Source: Rhodoferax sp.
GTDB lineage: Bacteria > Pseudomonadota > Gammaproteobacteria > Burkholderiales > Burkholderiaceae_C
DNA: 64,000 bases
Assembly (NCBI GenBank): GCA_024235935.1
Contig: JACKLL010000006.1
Location: forward strand, 1-64,000
Direction of reading: 5' to 3'
This document shows, one piece after another, positions 26,624-35,831 of this stretch (position 1 is its first letter; each line of letters opens with the position of its first letter). Both the position numbers and the translations under genes were made by a program. The notes under the pieces were generated by a model. That model saw only the letters and a list, made by a program, of their open reading frames with translations. It did not search any database and was not told the DNA's origin.

Positions 26624-29320
26624 TCAGCGGCGTTCCGCCACCAACGGTCCGGCCGATGCCGCGCGGGACCGTCGCCAGGCCTTCTCGACCTCCACCACCA
26701 CCCACACCACCGCCGACAGCGCCAGGCACAGCAGCAGTTCCGGCGCCGACAGCGGCTGCGTCTTGAAGATCGGATTGAGCACGGGTACGTAGATGGTGGC
26801 CATCTGCAGCGCGAAGGTCAGCAACACCGCGCCCAGCAGTGGCCGGTTGCTCAGCAGGCCCAGCCGCCACAAGGGCTCGGACTCGGAGCGTATGGCCAGC
26901 ACATGGGCCATCTGCGACAGCGTCAGCACCGTGAACACCATGGTCTGCCAGTGCGCATGGCCGGTCGACAGGGCCCAGGCCTGCACACCCAGGCACAGGC
27001 CGCCGATCAGCAGGCCGACACCCAGAATATGCTGCCACATGCCGTTGGCAAACAGGCTCTCGGTCGGTGGCCGCGGCGCACGCTGCATGATGCCGCGCTC
27101 GGCCGGTTCGGCCGCCAGCGCCAGCCCGGGCAGGCCATCGGTCACGAGGTTCACCCACAGGATATGGATCGGCAGGATGGGGATCGGCAGCAGCAGCATC
27201 GGCGCCAGGAAGATGGTCCAGATCTCGCCCGAGTTGCCGGTCATCGCGTAGCGCACGAACTTGCGGATGTTGTCGTAGATACGCCGGCCTTCGCGCACCG
27301 CGCCGACGATGGTGGCGAAGTTGTCATCCATCAGCACCAGGCTGGAGGCCTCGCGCGCGACGTCGGTGCCGCCCAGCCCCATCGCCACACCGATGTCGGC
27401 GCGCTTGAGCGCCGGCGCGTCGTTGACACCATCCCCCGTCATCGCGACAAACTCGCCGCGTTGCTGCAAGGCCTCCACGATGCGGATCTTCTGCTGCGGA
27501 TCGACCCGCGCATAGACCCGGACATGGGCGGCCCGCGCCAACAGGTCGTCGTCGTCCAGCGTCGCCAGGTCGGCACCCGTCAGCACCGGCGCCTGGTCGT
27601 CATCGACGATGCCCAGCGCCCGCGCAATCGCCCGTGCGGTCGCCGGATGGTCGCCGGTGATCATCACCGGCGTGATACCGGCCGCCTTGCATTCGGCCAC
27701 TGCCGCTGCCGCCTCCAGCCGGGGCGGATCGATGAGACCGATCAGGCCGATCAACTGCAGCTGAGACTCAAGCGCGTCGGCGCCAACGCCGTCGGCCGGC
27801 AGCTGCGCATGGTCGCGCCGCGCCAGTGCCAATACCCGCAGGCCCCGCGCGGCCAGCGCGTTGGCCTGCGCCAGCCAGGCATCCGGATCGACGGCGCCCG
27901 GCCCGCCGTCCGCCGCATCGCGCCACCGTGCCGTGCACAGCGGAATGACCGATTCCGGCGCACCCTTGGTATAGGCCACGAAACCCGCATCGGCCGCATG
28001 GAAGGTGGTCATGCGCTTGCGCACCGAATCGAACGACCGCTCGCTCTGGCGCGCACACAAGGCATCGAGCGCCGGCTTGTCGATGCCGGCCTCGCTCGCC
28101 ACGTCGGTGAGTGCGGTCTCGGTCGGGTCGCCGTTCCAGCCGCCGTCGGGGTCGCGGGTCACGTCGTTGCACAACACGGCAGCGCGCAACAATTCGCCGA
28201 ATGCGGCATCCGGCGCACCTGCACCCCGCTCCCAGCGCTCGCCCTGCAGCCCGTTGGCGACCTGCAGGTATTGCGCCTGCATGCGGTTCTGCGTCAGCGT
28301 GCCGGTCTTGTCGGAACAGATGTAGGTGACCGAGCCCAGCGTCTCCACCGCCGGCAGCGAACGGATCAGCGCATGTGCCGACACCATGCGCCGCGCACCC
28401 AGTGCCAGCAATACCGTCACCACCGCCGGCAAGGCCTCGGGAATGGCGGCCACGGCCAGGCTGATCGCCACCAGCACCATCTGCAGCGGCGCTTCGCCGC
28501 GCAACACGCCGGCGACGAAGATCACCGCGCAGATGCCCAGCACCGCGATCGCCACGCGTTTGCCGAACACCGCCAGGCGGCGCTGCAGCGGCGTCAGCTG
28601 GCCCGGGTTGTTCTCCAGCAGACCGGCGACACGGCCGAGTTCGGTATCCATGCCGGTGGCCACCACCAGACCACGCCCGCGCCCATGGGTGGCCGTGGTT
28701 CCCTTGAACGCCATGTTGAGCCGGTCGCCCAGCGCATGGGCATCGTCGCCCAGCACCTCGGCATGTTTGTCCACCGTGACCGATTCACCGGTCAGCGCGG
28801 ATTCATCCACCTTGAGCTGGGCCACCTCGAGCAGGCGCAGATCACCCGGCACCTTGTTGCCGGCCTCGAGCATGACGATGTCGCCCGGCACCAGCGCACG
28901 TGCGGCAATCTTCTGCACCTGACCGTCGCGCATCACCGTGGCGTGGGATGCCGACAGGCGCTGCAGCGCCGCCAGTGCCTGGTCGGCGCGCCAGGCCTGG
29001 ACCAGGCCGATCACCCCGTTGAGCAACACGATGACCAGGATCACCAGCGTGTCGACCAGGTCGCCGACCAGGCCCGAGATCACGGCGGCGGCGATCAGTA
29101 CCAGGATCATGAAGTCGCTGAACTGCTCGACCACCAGCGCCCAGAAGCTGCGCCGGGTGTTACCCGGCAGTTCGTTGGCGCCATGGCGCTGCGCAAGTTG
29201 TGCGACCTCGTGCGCGCGCAGGCCGTAGGCCGGATCGACACCGTGGTCGGCCACCAGCGCATCCGCCTCGCGCAGATGCCAGTCGCGGTCGTCGCCGGCA
29301 TTCTTGGGTTCAGTCGCCAT
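26624..29320 (-). CDS. Cation-transporting P-type ATPase (calcium-type, P2A)
   Basis: This inner-membrane pump has 898 residues. The phosphorylation site is D337 in CSDKTGTLT, the actuator-domain TGES is at residues 177-180, and the transmembrane motif IPEALPAVV near 294 matches Ca2+-ATPases of the SERCA/PMR1 group. The nucleotide-binding KGAPE and hinge GDGVNDAPAL motifs are present, and the N terminus has the cation ATPase domain. It should export Ca2+ (or Mn2+) at the cost of ATP. The gene begins 11 bases inside the end of the exchanger gene, so the two are one translational unit for cation homeostasis. Confidence 0.92.
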   Translation of the reverse strand: MATEPKNAGDDRDWHLREADALVADHGVDPAYGLRAHEVAQLAQRHGANELPGNTRRSFWALVVEQFSDFMILVLIAAAVISGLVGDLVDTLVILVIVLLNGVIGLVQAWRADQALAALQRLSASHATVMRDGQVQKIAARALVPGDIVMLEAGNKVPGDLRLLEVAQLKVDESALTGESVTVDKHAEVLGDDAHALGDRLNMAFKGTTATHGRGRGLVVATGMDTELGRVAGLLENNPGQLTPLQRRLAVFGKRVAIAVLGICAVIFVAGVLRGEAPLQMVLVAISLAVAAIPEALPAVVTVLLALGARRMVSAHALIRSLPAVETLGSVTYICSDKTGTLTQNRMQAQYLQVANGLQGERWERGAGAPDAAFGELLRAAVLCNDVTRDPDGGWNGDPTETALTDVASEAGIDKPALDALCARQSERSFDSVRKRMTTFHAADAGFVAYTKGAPESVIPLCTARWRDAADGGPGAVDPDAWLAQANALAARGLRVLALARRDHAQLPADGVGADALESQLQLIGLIGLIDPPRLEAAAAVAECKAAGITPVMITGDHPATARAIARALGIVDDDQAPVLTGADLATLDDDDLLARAAHVRVYARVDPQQKIRIVEALQQRGEFVAMTGDGVNDAPALKRADIGVAMGLGGTDVAREASSLVLMDDNFATIVGAVREGRRIYDNIRKFVRYAMTGNSGEIWTIFLAPMLLLPIPILPIHILWVNLVTDGLPGLALAAEPAERGIMQRAPRPPTESLFANGMWQHILGVGLLIGGLCLGVQAWALSTGHAHWQTMVFTVLTLSQMAHVLAIRSESEPLWRLGLLSNRPLLGAVLLTFALQMATIYVPVLNPIFKTQPLSAPELLLCLALSAVVWVVVEVEKAWRRSRAASAGPLVAERR

Positions 29321-30344
29321 GCAGGTACAACACGTAGGTATTGAAAAGGTAGACGGCCAGCAGCCCCAGGCTGACCCACCCGACGGCGCGCAGCACACGC
29401 GAGCGCGGCCGGAAGAACAGGCCGATCATCGCCAGCCCGGTCATCACGATGGCCGAGCCGGCGGTGACCGCATGCACCGGCGAACTGTCGGCAAGCAGCG
29501 AGCCCTGCACATAGAACAGGTCGTCCACCGCGATGATCGCCACGTTGAAAAGATTGCTGCCCAGCAGATTGCCGATCGCCATGTCGACCGCACCGATACG
29601 CAGCGCCGACAAGGTAACCGCCAGTTCGGGCAGCGTCGTGACCAGCGCCACGAACATGCTGCCGACGAAACTGCGGTTCCAGCCCATGGCCGTGGCCAGG
29701 TCCAGCGCCACGAACGGCAGCCACAGGCCGGCCAGGAACACCACGGCCGCCGCCAACGCAAAGCGCTGCACCGCCTGGCGCAAGTCCGGGCGCGTGTCGT
29801 CAGGCACCAGCGGCGCTGGCGTCGCATGGGCGCGCTCGTAGCTGAACACGGTGCGCATCGCCACCATGTACAGCAGGAACACCACCGGCGTTGCCAGGCT
29901 GAAGCCCAGGTTGGCCAGGAACGCCGGCATCGGGCTCTGGCCCGGATAGCGCAGGTGGCTGACCAGCAGGCTGACCATCACGAAGCCCAGCATCACCACG
30001 CCGAATCCGGCCGCCAGCACATGGCCCTGGCTGGCGCGGTGCCACAGCGGCTCGCGGCGCGACAGGAAATCGACCACCACCAGAAAGAAAAGGTTCAGGT
30101 TGCAGCTGCCCAGCGCATTGCCCAGCGCCAGATTGGGCGCGTCGGCGACAGTCACACTGGTGATGCCGGTGACCAGCTCGGGCAGCGAGGTGGCCGTGGC
30201 CAGCAGTGCCATGCCGATCCAGCCACCGGACAGGCCGGTGCGGTGCGCGATCACGTCGCCATAGCGGGACAGCTGGAAACCGGCCAGGCCGATCAGCACG
30301 GCGCAGACGGCAAACTGCAGCCAGATCAGGGTCAGGCTGACCAT
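29310..30344 (-). CDS. Sodium/calcium exchanger family protein
   Basis: This integral membrane antiporter has 344 residues with two inverted alpha repeats. Repeat 1 contains ATATSLPELVTG and LGNALGSCNLNLF, and repeat 2 contains ALVTTLPELAVT and IGNLLGSNLFNVAII, matching the ion-binding motifs of the CaCA family. The first repeat has C-N where the second has the common S-N pair. About ten hydrophobic segments surround a short cytoplasmic loop near residue 180. It overlaps the P-type ATPase gene and should handle the same cation. Confidence 0.9.
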   Translation of the reverse strand: MVSLTLIWLQFAVCAVLIGLAGFQLSRYGDVIAHRTGLSGGWIGMALLATATSLPELVTGITSVTVADAPNLALGNALGSCNLNLFFLVVVDFLSRREPLWHRASQGHVLAAGFGVVMLGFVMVSLLVSHLRYPGQSPMPAFLANLGFSLATPVVFLLYMVAMRTVFSYERAHATPAPLVPDDTRPDLRQAVQRFALAAAVVFLAGLWLPFVALDLATAMGWNRSFVGSMFVALVTTLPELAVTLSALRIGAVDMAIGNLLGSNLFNVAIIAVDDLFYVQGSLLADSSPVHAVTAGSAIVMTGLAMIGLFFRPRSRVLRAVGWVSLGLLAVYLFNTYVLYLHGD

Positions 30345-30480
30345 GGGGGGTGCGGCGGTGCAAGGGTCACCATTCCATCATGCCATCGCACAGCCGATGC
30401 AACTGCCGCTGCGCCGTGTATCGCGCCGGGACTTGCCCCAGGTCAATCTACGGGCGACCGGTTGGCCCGCCGGCCAACGG

Positions 30481-31428
30481 TCAGGCCACGATCTTGCGCC
30501 CGCGCAGCCGAACCAGCAGCTGCGCCACCCCGCCGTGGCCACTGACCAACAGAATGCCGGCCAGCACCGGGATGGCGCCCAGCACGAAGCTGCGCTCGAT
30601 GGCCTCGCCCAGCAGCCAGGCGCCCAGCACCATGCCGAGCAAGGGCGTCAGAAACGTGAAGACACCCAGGCGCGATGCCAGATAGTGGCGCAACAGCCAG
30701 AACCAGGCCAGGAAGCTGGCGAACGAGACCAGCAGCACCTGGAAGGCCAGGCTGGCCCAGACCAGCGGTGTGGCATGGATGCGCGTCTGGCCGCTGACCA
30801 GCGCAGCCACCGACAGCATCACGAAGGCCACAACCAGCTGGTACAGCAAAGTCTCGGTCGCCGGCGCCGTGGACAGGCGCGAGCAGCGGATCACGACCGT
30901 GGTTGCTCCCCACACCGCACCCGCCAGCAAGGCCAGCAAGTCGCCCCACAGGCTGGCACGTGCCGCGCCGGTCGCAGCGGCCTCGTGCCCGCCGCCGAAG
31001 AACGCGATCACGATGCCAGAGAACGCCAGCGCAATGCCCAGCCATTGGAGCGCGCCCAGCCGCTCGTTCGGCAGCCGCAGGTGCAGCCCGAGCGCGGCAA
31101 AGACCGGCGCGGTGTACAGGAACACCACGACATGCGAGGCACTGGTGTGGCGCAGGGCCTCGCCGACCAGCAGGAACTCCAGGCTGAACAACACCCCGGC
31201 CAGCACCCCGGGACGCCAGCGGCCGCCTGCCAGCTGCACCCGTTCGCCGCGGGAGAACATCAGCAGCGCCACCAGCACCGCCGCGCAACCGGAGCGCAGC
31301 GCCAGCTGGAACACCGGCGCGATGTCCGCCACCGTGGCCTTGAGCGCGACCTGCTGCAGCGCCCAGGCCAGGCACAGCAGCAGCATCAGGCCGATGGCCT
31401 TGTCGTCGAGGGGCTTGCGGATGTCCAT
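30481..31428 (-). CDS. EamA/DMT family transporter
   Basis: This protein of 315 residues has ten predicted transmembrane segments in two EamA repeats (about residues 12-145 and 165-300). It probably exports a metabolite or amino acid. The start MDIRKPLDDKAIGLMLLLCLAW is chosen because family similarity and hydrophobicity begin there. It is divergent from an AraC-family regulator 112 bases away, which is a common arrangement for a regulator and its target exporter. Confidence 0.88.
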   Translation of the reverse strand: MDIRKPLDDKAIGLMLLLCLAWALQQVALKATVADIAPVFQLALRSGCAAVLVALLMFSRGERVQLAGGRWRPGVLAGVLFSLEFLLVGEALRHTSASHVVVFLYTAPVFAALGLHLRLPNERLGALQWLGIALAFSGIVIAFFGGGHEAAATGAARASLWGDLLALLAGAVWGATTVVIRCSRLSTAPATETLLYQLVVAFVMLSVAALVSGQTRIHATPLVWASLAFQVLLVSFASFLAWFWLLRHYLASRLGVFTFLTPLLGMVLGAWLLGEAIERSFVLGAIPVLAGILLVSGHGGVAQLLVRLRGRKIVA

Positions 31429-31540
31429 GAGGTTCTTTCGGGCGATGCACGGTGGTCGGAGGGGGTGATTCTGCGTCTGTCCACTTCGATTGATATAGTG
31501 CGAACACGACAATCCCTAGCGCTTGCCAGCCACCCTCTCC

Positions 31541-32353
31541 ATGCCCATCCTGCGTCCCAAACTGGAAGTCCCGCTGAGCAGCCGCGAGCTGCCGGCGCCG
31601 GTGCTGTTCCGCAGCGCCCACGTGCCCGCCGAAGGCCTTTATCCGCTGCACCGGCATGCCTGGGGCGAGTTCGTCTATTCGTTCAGCGGTGTCATGGAGG
31701 TGAAGGTGGCGGGCCAGCATTTTCTGGCGCCGCCGCAGTACGGCATCTGGCTGCCGCCCGAGGTGGAACATGTGGGGCTCAACCGGCGCGAAGCGCACCA
31801 CTGCTCGCTGTATGTGGCGACCGCCGGTTGCGGCGCACTGCCGGCCGCGCCCTGCGCGCTGACCGTGACTCCGCTGGTGCGCGCCATGCTCGAGCACCTG
31901 CGCCAGCAGGCGCCCACGCTGACACCTGGCCCACAGGACCAGCGGCTGATGCAGGCGCTGATGGACCAGCTGGCACAGGCCCCCTGTGCCACCAGCTATC
32001 TGCCGCATTCGGACGACCCGCTGCTGGGACCGGTGCTGGACGCGCTGGCCGCCGATCCGGCCGACAACCGCAGCCTCACGGAATGGGCAGCGCTTGCGCA
32101 CACCACCGAGCGCACGCTGGTGCGGCGCTGCCAGCGCGACCTGGGAATGAGTTTTGCCGAATGGCGCCAGCGGCTGCGCGTAGTGCGGGCGCTGCCGCGG
32201 CTGCAGGCCGGTGACAAGGTGGAGTCGATTGCGCTGGACCTGGGCTATGGCAGCGCGTCGGCGTTCATCGCAATGTTCCGCCGGATGATGGACATCACGC
32301 CCGACGAGTTTCGCAAGAACGCCCTGCCCCAGGCACGCGGCACCCCGACCTGA
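31541..32353 (+). CDS. AraC family transcriptional regulator
   Basis: This protein has 270 residues with an N-terminal cupin-like sensing domain (PLHRHAWGEFVYSFSGVMEV, near residues 36-60). Two C-terminal helix-turn-helix motifs follow, from about residue 185 (LTEWAALAHTTERTLVRRCQRDLGMSFAEWR and IALDLGYGSASAFIAMFRRMMDITPDEFRK). It is divergent from the DMT exporter gene and probably controls it. The histidine-rich cupin suggests a small-molecule or metal effector. The ATG at 31541 is preferred over a TTG at 31523. Confidence 0.9.
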   Translation: MPILRPKLEVPLSSRELPAPVLFRSAHVPAEGLYPLHRHAWGEFVYSFSGVMEVKVAGQHFLAPPQYGIWLPPEVEHVGLNRREAHHCSLYVATAGCGALPAAPCALTVTPLVRAMLEHLRQQAPTLTPGPQDQRLMQALMDQLAQAPCATSYLPHSDDPLLGPVLDALAADPADNRSLTEWAALAHTTERTLVRRCQRDLGMSFAEWRQRLRVVRALPRLQAGDKVESIALDLGYGSASAFIAMFRRMMDITPDEFRKNALPQARGTPT

Positions 32354-32373
32354 GCACCGGGCAAGCGCCCCGC

Positions 32374-33342
32374 TCAGTCGACGGTCGCGCCCGAATACCT
32401 GACCAGCTTGGCCCAGCGCGGCACATCGGCCTTGACGAAGGCGGCGAACTCGGCCGGGTCATTGCCCACCACGGTGCCGCCATCGGCTTCGACCCGCTGG
32501 CGCATCGCGTCGCTGCGCACGCTGGCACGCGCGGCATCGCTGAGCCGCTTGACCACATCGGGCGCCAATCCGGCCGGGCCGAACAGGCCGAACCAGGCGG
32601 CGGACTCGAAGCCAGGCAAGGTCTCGGCAATGGCCGGCACGTCGGGCAGCTGCGGCAGCCGCTTGGGGCTGGTCACGCCCAGCGCCTTGAGCTTGCCGGT
32701 GGCGATCAGCTGGCGCGCATTGCCCACCGCGGCGAACATCAAGGGCACGTTGCCGCCCACCACGTCGGTGATGGCCGGTGCGGTGCTGCGATACGGAATG
32801 TTGACGATGAACACGCCGGCCTGCATCTTGAACGCCTCGCCGGCCAGGTGCAGCGACGAACCGGTGCCGCCGATCGCAAAGTTGAGCTGGCCCGGCCGCT
32901 TCTTGGCGTACGCAATCAGCTCCTTGACGTTGGATACCGGCAGCGACGGATGCGCGACCAGCACCGATGGGGTGGTGGCCACCATGGTCAGCGGCGCGAA
33001 ATCGGCCACCGGATCGAACGGCAGCTTGGGAAAAAGCGTGGCGTTGATCGTGTGGCTGGTGAAGGACAGCAGCAAGGTGTTGCCATCGGGTGCCGCCTTG
33101 GCCACCGCATCGGCCGCCAGATTGCCGCCCGCGCCGGCGCGGTTCTCGATGAGCACAGTGCGCCCCAGCAGCCGCCCCATCTCGGGCGCGATCTCGCGGG
33201 CCAGCGTGTCGGTGCTGCCACCGGGTGCAGCGCCGACGATGATCCTGATCGGCGGCTGGCTCTGCGCCGAGGCCAGCAATGGCAACACGACCAGCGCCAG
33301 CAGGCAGGCACGTCGACGCAGGGTGTGGGTGGGGGAATGCAT
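32374..33342 (-). CDS. TTT (Bug/TctC family) substrate-binding receptor
   Basis: This receptor has 322 residues. The signal peptide ends near LASAQ and is followed by IRIIVGAAPGGSTDTLAREI, which departs from the common VPxxAGG motif. LIENRAGAGGNLAADAV and LNFAIGGTGS follow. GAGGAG upstream of the ATG supports the start. It is monocistronic, with a strong promoter at 33468-33496 overlapped by a palindrome, so it is tightly regulated by an unidentified repressor. Confidence 0.92.
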   Translation of the reverse strand: MHSPTHTLRRRACLLALVVLPLLASAQSQPPIRIIVGAAPGGSTDTLAREIAPEMGRLLGRTVLIENRAGAGGNLAADAVAKAAPDGNTLLLSFTSHTINATLFPKLPFDPVADFAPLTMVATTPSVLVAHPSLPVSNVKELIAYAKKRPGQLNFAIGGTGSSLHLAGEAFKMQAGVFIVNIPYRSTAPAITDVVGGNVPLMFAAVGNARQLIATGKLKALGVTSPKRLPQLPDVPAIAETLPGFESAAWFGLFGPAGLAPDVVKRLSDAARASVRSDAMRQRVEADGGTVVGNDPAEFAAFVKADVPRWAKLVRYSGATVD

Positions 33343-33440
33343 GAATGGGTCTCCTCGTGCGGATGTCGTTATGGGTCTGTCCGGCGCGGCCGTATGTACG
33401 CGGCCATGGACGGGCCGCGGCCTGTCCGTGCGGAACAAGG

Positions 33441-33462
33441 CGCCCCGCAAAGCGGCGGGGCG
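33441..33462 (-). other. Hairpin in the leader of the TTT receptor transcript
   Basis: CGCCCCGC and GCGGGGCG form an eight-base-pair stem with a six-base loop just downstream of the predicted transcription start. It may stabilise the mRNA or act as an attenuator; no T run follows, so it is not a terminator. Confidence 0.4.
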
Positions 33463-33467
33463 GGTGC

Positions 33468-33506
33468 AGTATCAAAGTCTTGAATTGTTCTGTCAATAGA
33501 ACAATT
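33468..33506 (-). promoter_or_regulatory. Promoter with overlapping operator upstream of the TTT receptor
   Basis: On the minus strand TTGACA (33491-33496) and GATACT (33468-33473) are 17 bases apart. The -35 box is embedded in a perfect nine-base inverted repeat, AATTGTTCT and AGAACAATT, with a six-base spacer (33483-33506). Repressor binding there would block RNA polymerase directly. The regulator is not adjacent and is not identified. Confidence 0.65.
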
Positions 33507-33566
33507 GACCAGACAAATGCGCTCCCAGCTTCAGGTGCGCCGCATCCGCCGGGCGCAGACAGGGAA

Positions 33567-34421
33567 TCAGTCGGCCTTGGCGACGCTGCCCATGGCCTCA
33601 CCCAGCTGGATCGCGCGCTCGGGCGCCCATTCGGGGTTGAACACGAAGCGGCCCTTGGGGAACAGCGCCACCACGGTCGAGCCGAGCAGGAAGCGCCCCA
33701 TCTCGTCACCGCGATGGAAGTCGATCGCCTGGCCGGTGTAGTCCCAGCTGCGCGGCTTGCTGCTGCGCGGCGGGTTGACCACGCCATGCCAGGTGGTGGC
33801 CATGCTGCCGACGATGGTGGCACCCACCAGCACCAGCACGAACGGGCCCTTGGCCGATTCGAACACGCACACGACGCGTTCGTTGCGGGCGAACAGGCCC
33901 GGCACGCCGCGCGCCGTGACCGGGTTGACCGAGAAAAGATCGCCCGGCACATAGACCATGCGTACCAGACGGCCGGCGCAGGGCATGTGGATGCGGTGGT
34001 AATCCTTGGGGCTCAGATACAACGTGGCAAAGAGACCGTCATCGAATTGCTTCGCCAGTTCCGCGTCCCCGGCGAGCAACGCGGTGGTCGAATACTGGTG
34101 GCCCTTGGCCTGGAAGATCTGGTCGTGCGCGATGTTGCCGAACTGGCTGATCGCGCCGTCCACCGGGCAGACCACGTCGGCACGCGCCAGCGGCCGGGCA
34201 TTGCCCTTGAGCGCACGGGTGAAGAAATCGTTGAAGCTGGCGTAGTTGCGGATGTCCGGGTCGGCTGCCTCGTGCATGTTGACGCCGTACTTGCCGACGA
34301 ACCAGCGGATGATGGCCGTGGTGATCGCACCCGCCCGCATCGACGCGATGATGCCGCCGAACTGGGTCATCCACCGCTTGGGCATCAGGTACTGGGGCAG
34401 GACTTTGGAGCGGTCGGACAC
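33567..34421 (-). CDS. psd: Phosphatidylserine decarboxylase
   Basis: This protein of 284 residues matches the proteobacterial enzyme that makes phosphatidylethanolamine from phosphatidylserine at the inner membrane. The self-cleavage motif LGST, which generates the pyruvoyl group, is near residue 250 in GRFLLGSTVVALFPKG. Other family segments are FNDFFTRALK, CPVDGAISQFG, and YHRIHMPCAGRL. The GTG start at 34421 gives the family N terminus SDRSKVLPQYLMPK. A TATAAT box lies about 43 bases upstream, and the 64-bp repeats begin behind it. Confidence 0.92.
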   Translation of the reverse strand: MSDRSKVLPQYLMPKRWMTQFGGIIASMRAGAITTAIIRWFVGKYGVNMHEAADPDIRNYASFNDFFTRALKGNARPLARADVVCPVDGAISQFGNIAHDQIFQAKGHQYSTTALLAGDAELAKQFDDGLFATLYLSPKDYHRIHMPCAGRLVRMVYVPGDLFSVNPVTARGVPGLFARNERVVCVFESAKGPFVLVLVGATIVGSMATTWHGVVNPPRSSKPRSWDYTGQAIDFHRGDEMGRFLLGSTVVALFPKGRFVFNPEWAPERAIQLGEAMGSVAKAD

Positions 34422-34463
34422 GGGGCTGGCAGCGGCAGAACCGCGGGGTGCAAAAGGTCCGGG

Positions 34464-34469
34464 ATTATA
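34464..34469 (-). promoter_or_regulatory. Probable -10 box of psd
   Basis: A perfect TATAAT is read on the minus strand about 43 bases before the psd GTG. The corresponding -35 region is poor (TATGGC at 17-base spacing), so the promoter may need an activator or rely on the -10 box. Confidence 0.45.
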
Positions 34470-34504
34470 TCGAGCGGCCTGTTTTCGCCATATCGGGCAT
34501 AAGC

Positions 34505-34745
34505 GCAGCGCCGGGCCGCTCCCAAGCAAGCGTGCGCCGCAGCCCTATGGGCGAAGGGTTCCTGATACGCAGCGCCGGGTCGGTCCCAAGCAAGCAAGCA
34601 CCGCAGCCCTAGGGGCGAAGGGTTCCTGATACGCAGCGCCGGGCCGCTCCCAAGCAAGCAAGCACCGCAGCCCGATGGGCGAAGGGTTCCTGATACGCAG
34701 CGCCGGGCCGCTCCCAAGCAAGCATGCGCCGCAGCCCGATGGGCG
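34505..34745. repeat. 64-bp tandem repeat, 3.8 copies
   Basis: Units start at 34505, 34569, 34633 and 34697; the last is cut after 49 bases. They begin GCAGCGCCGGGCCG and differ at only a few positions. Each contains a short palindrome GCCCNNNGGGC in which the three loop bases vary (tat, tag or gat). The period is not a multiple of three, so it is not a protein repeat. It fills most of the 34422-34783 gap between psd and the LysR gene, directly upstream of both promoters. Confidence 0.9.
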
Positions 34746-34783
34746 TATCGCCCCTGAACCTTGCCAGGCTTCACAATGCGGGC

Positions 34784-35665
34784 ATGTCGAACGCACGCAT
34801 TCCTCCGATCCAGTGCCTGCTGACCTTCGAGGCGCTGGCCCGCCTGCGCAGTGTCACGCAAACCGCCGACGAACTGTATGTGACGCCCAGCGCGGTGAGC
34901 CACCGCGTCAAGCAGCTCGAGCAGATCATCGGGACCAAGCTGTTCGGACGCGCCGATTTTTCGCTGACCACCGACGGCAGCGAATACCTGGCGCATGTGC
35001 GCGAAGGCCTGGCCACGCTGCAGAAGTTCCCCGGCCGCAGCGGCACTGGCAGCAAGCGCAAGCTTCGCCTGGCCGTGACGCCGACCTTCGCACGCTCGAT
35101 CCTGATCCCGCGGCTGCGCCAGTTCACCGACGCCTACCCGGAGATCGACGTGACGCTGCAGGTCTCGATCCCGCTGCTCGACGTGGTGGCCGAAGACGGC
35201 GACCTGACCGTGCGCTTCGGCACCGGGCGTTATGCCGACGTGGAGCACCTGTGCCTGCTCAAGGACGAGGTCACCCCGCTGGCCTCGCCCGCCTTCGTGC
35301 GCGAACACGGCCCGTTCGACACACCGCAGGATCTCGAAGGCGTGCCGCTGCTGCGCAGCCCGCTCGAGCCCTGGCGCACCTGGTTCACCGCGCACCAGTG
35401 CGACTGGCCGGAGCCGGCCGAGGGTTCGCAGTTCAACGACATCGGCCTGATGTGCGACGCCGCCGCCGCCGGCATGGGCGTCGGCCTGATCCGCCTCAAA
35501 CTCGGCGCACCCTGGCTGGAGAACGGCACGCTGGTCCGCCTGTACGCCCACGACGTGCCCAGCCCGCACGCCCACTACCTGTGCTGGCGCGCCGGCACGA
35601 TGGAACGCTGGGAATGTTCGGCGTTTGCGGAGTGGTTGCAGAAGAGTATCGGGACGGTGGGATAA
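34784..35665 (+). CDS. LysR family transcriptional regulator (GcvA-like)
   Basis: This protein has 293 residues. The N-terminal winged helix-turn-helix is near residues 8-65 (LTFEALARLRSVTQTADELYVTPSAVSHRVKQLEQ), and the substrate-binding domain follows. The helix and the IPPIQCLLTFEAL start are similar to GcvA-type regulators. It has no adjacent target on the minus strand except psd, from which it is separated by the tandem repeat. Its start at 34784 is an ATG shortly after the last repeat unit; an earlier ATG at 34724 lies inside the repeat. Confidence 0.9.
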   Translation: MSNARIPPIQCLLTFEALARLRSVTQTADELYVTPSAVSHRVKQLEQIIGTKLFGRADFSLTTDGSEYLAHVREGLATLQKFPGRSGTGSKRKLRLAVTPTFARSILIPRLRQFTDAYPEIDVTLQVSIPLLDVVAEDGDLTVRFGTGRYADVEHLCLLKDEVTPLASPAFVREHGPFDTPQDLEGVPLLRSPLEPWRTWFTAHQCDWPEPAEGSQFNDIGLMCDAAAAGMGVGLIRLKLGAPWLENGTLVRLYAHDVPSPHAHYLCWRAGTMERWECSAFAEWLQKSIGTVG

Positions 35666-35831
35666 GGGGTTGCCGGCCTTTTTGAGTGGCATCTTTGGCA
35701 GACGGGACATGTGGCGACGATTTGACGGGCCGCAACGATCCGACCACCGGCCAGAATTGCGTCTAGATCCTGCAAGTCCCTCGCCCGAAAACAACTCAGG
35801 GACAGGCAGGTCTGCCAGAATATCGAGATCC

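Noticed and set aside
26441..29344. Long plus-strand reading frame of 967 codons
   Set aside because: It lies antisense to a clear P-type ATPase and has the histidine/glutamine/arginine-rich composition of a GC-rich shadow frame.
34505..34745. CRISPR array
   Set aside because: The whole 64-bp unit is repeated directly with no unique spacers, and no cas genes are present.
34385..35794. Minus-strand reading frame with repeated protein segments
   Set aside because: The repeated peptide comes from the 64-bp tandem repeat read out of frame, and the rest is antisense to the LysR gene.
35666..35831. Integron integrase remnant left of the array
   Set aside because: No tyrosine-recombinase motif could be read on either strand in this short stretch.
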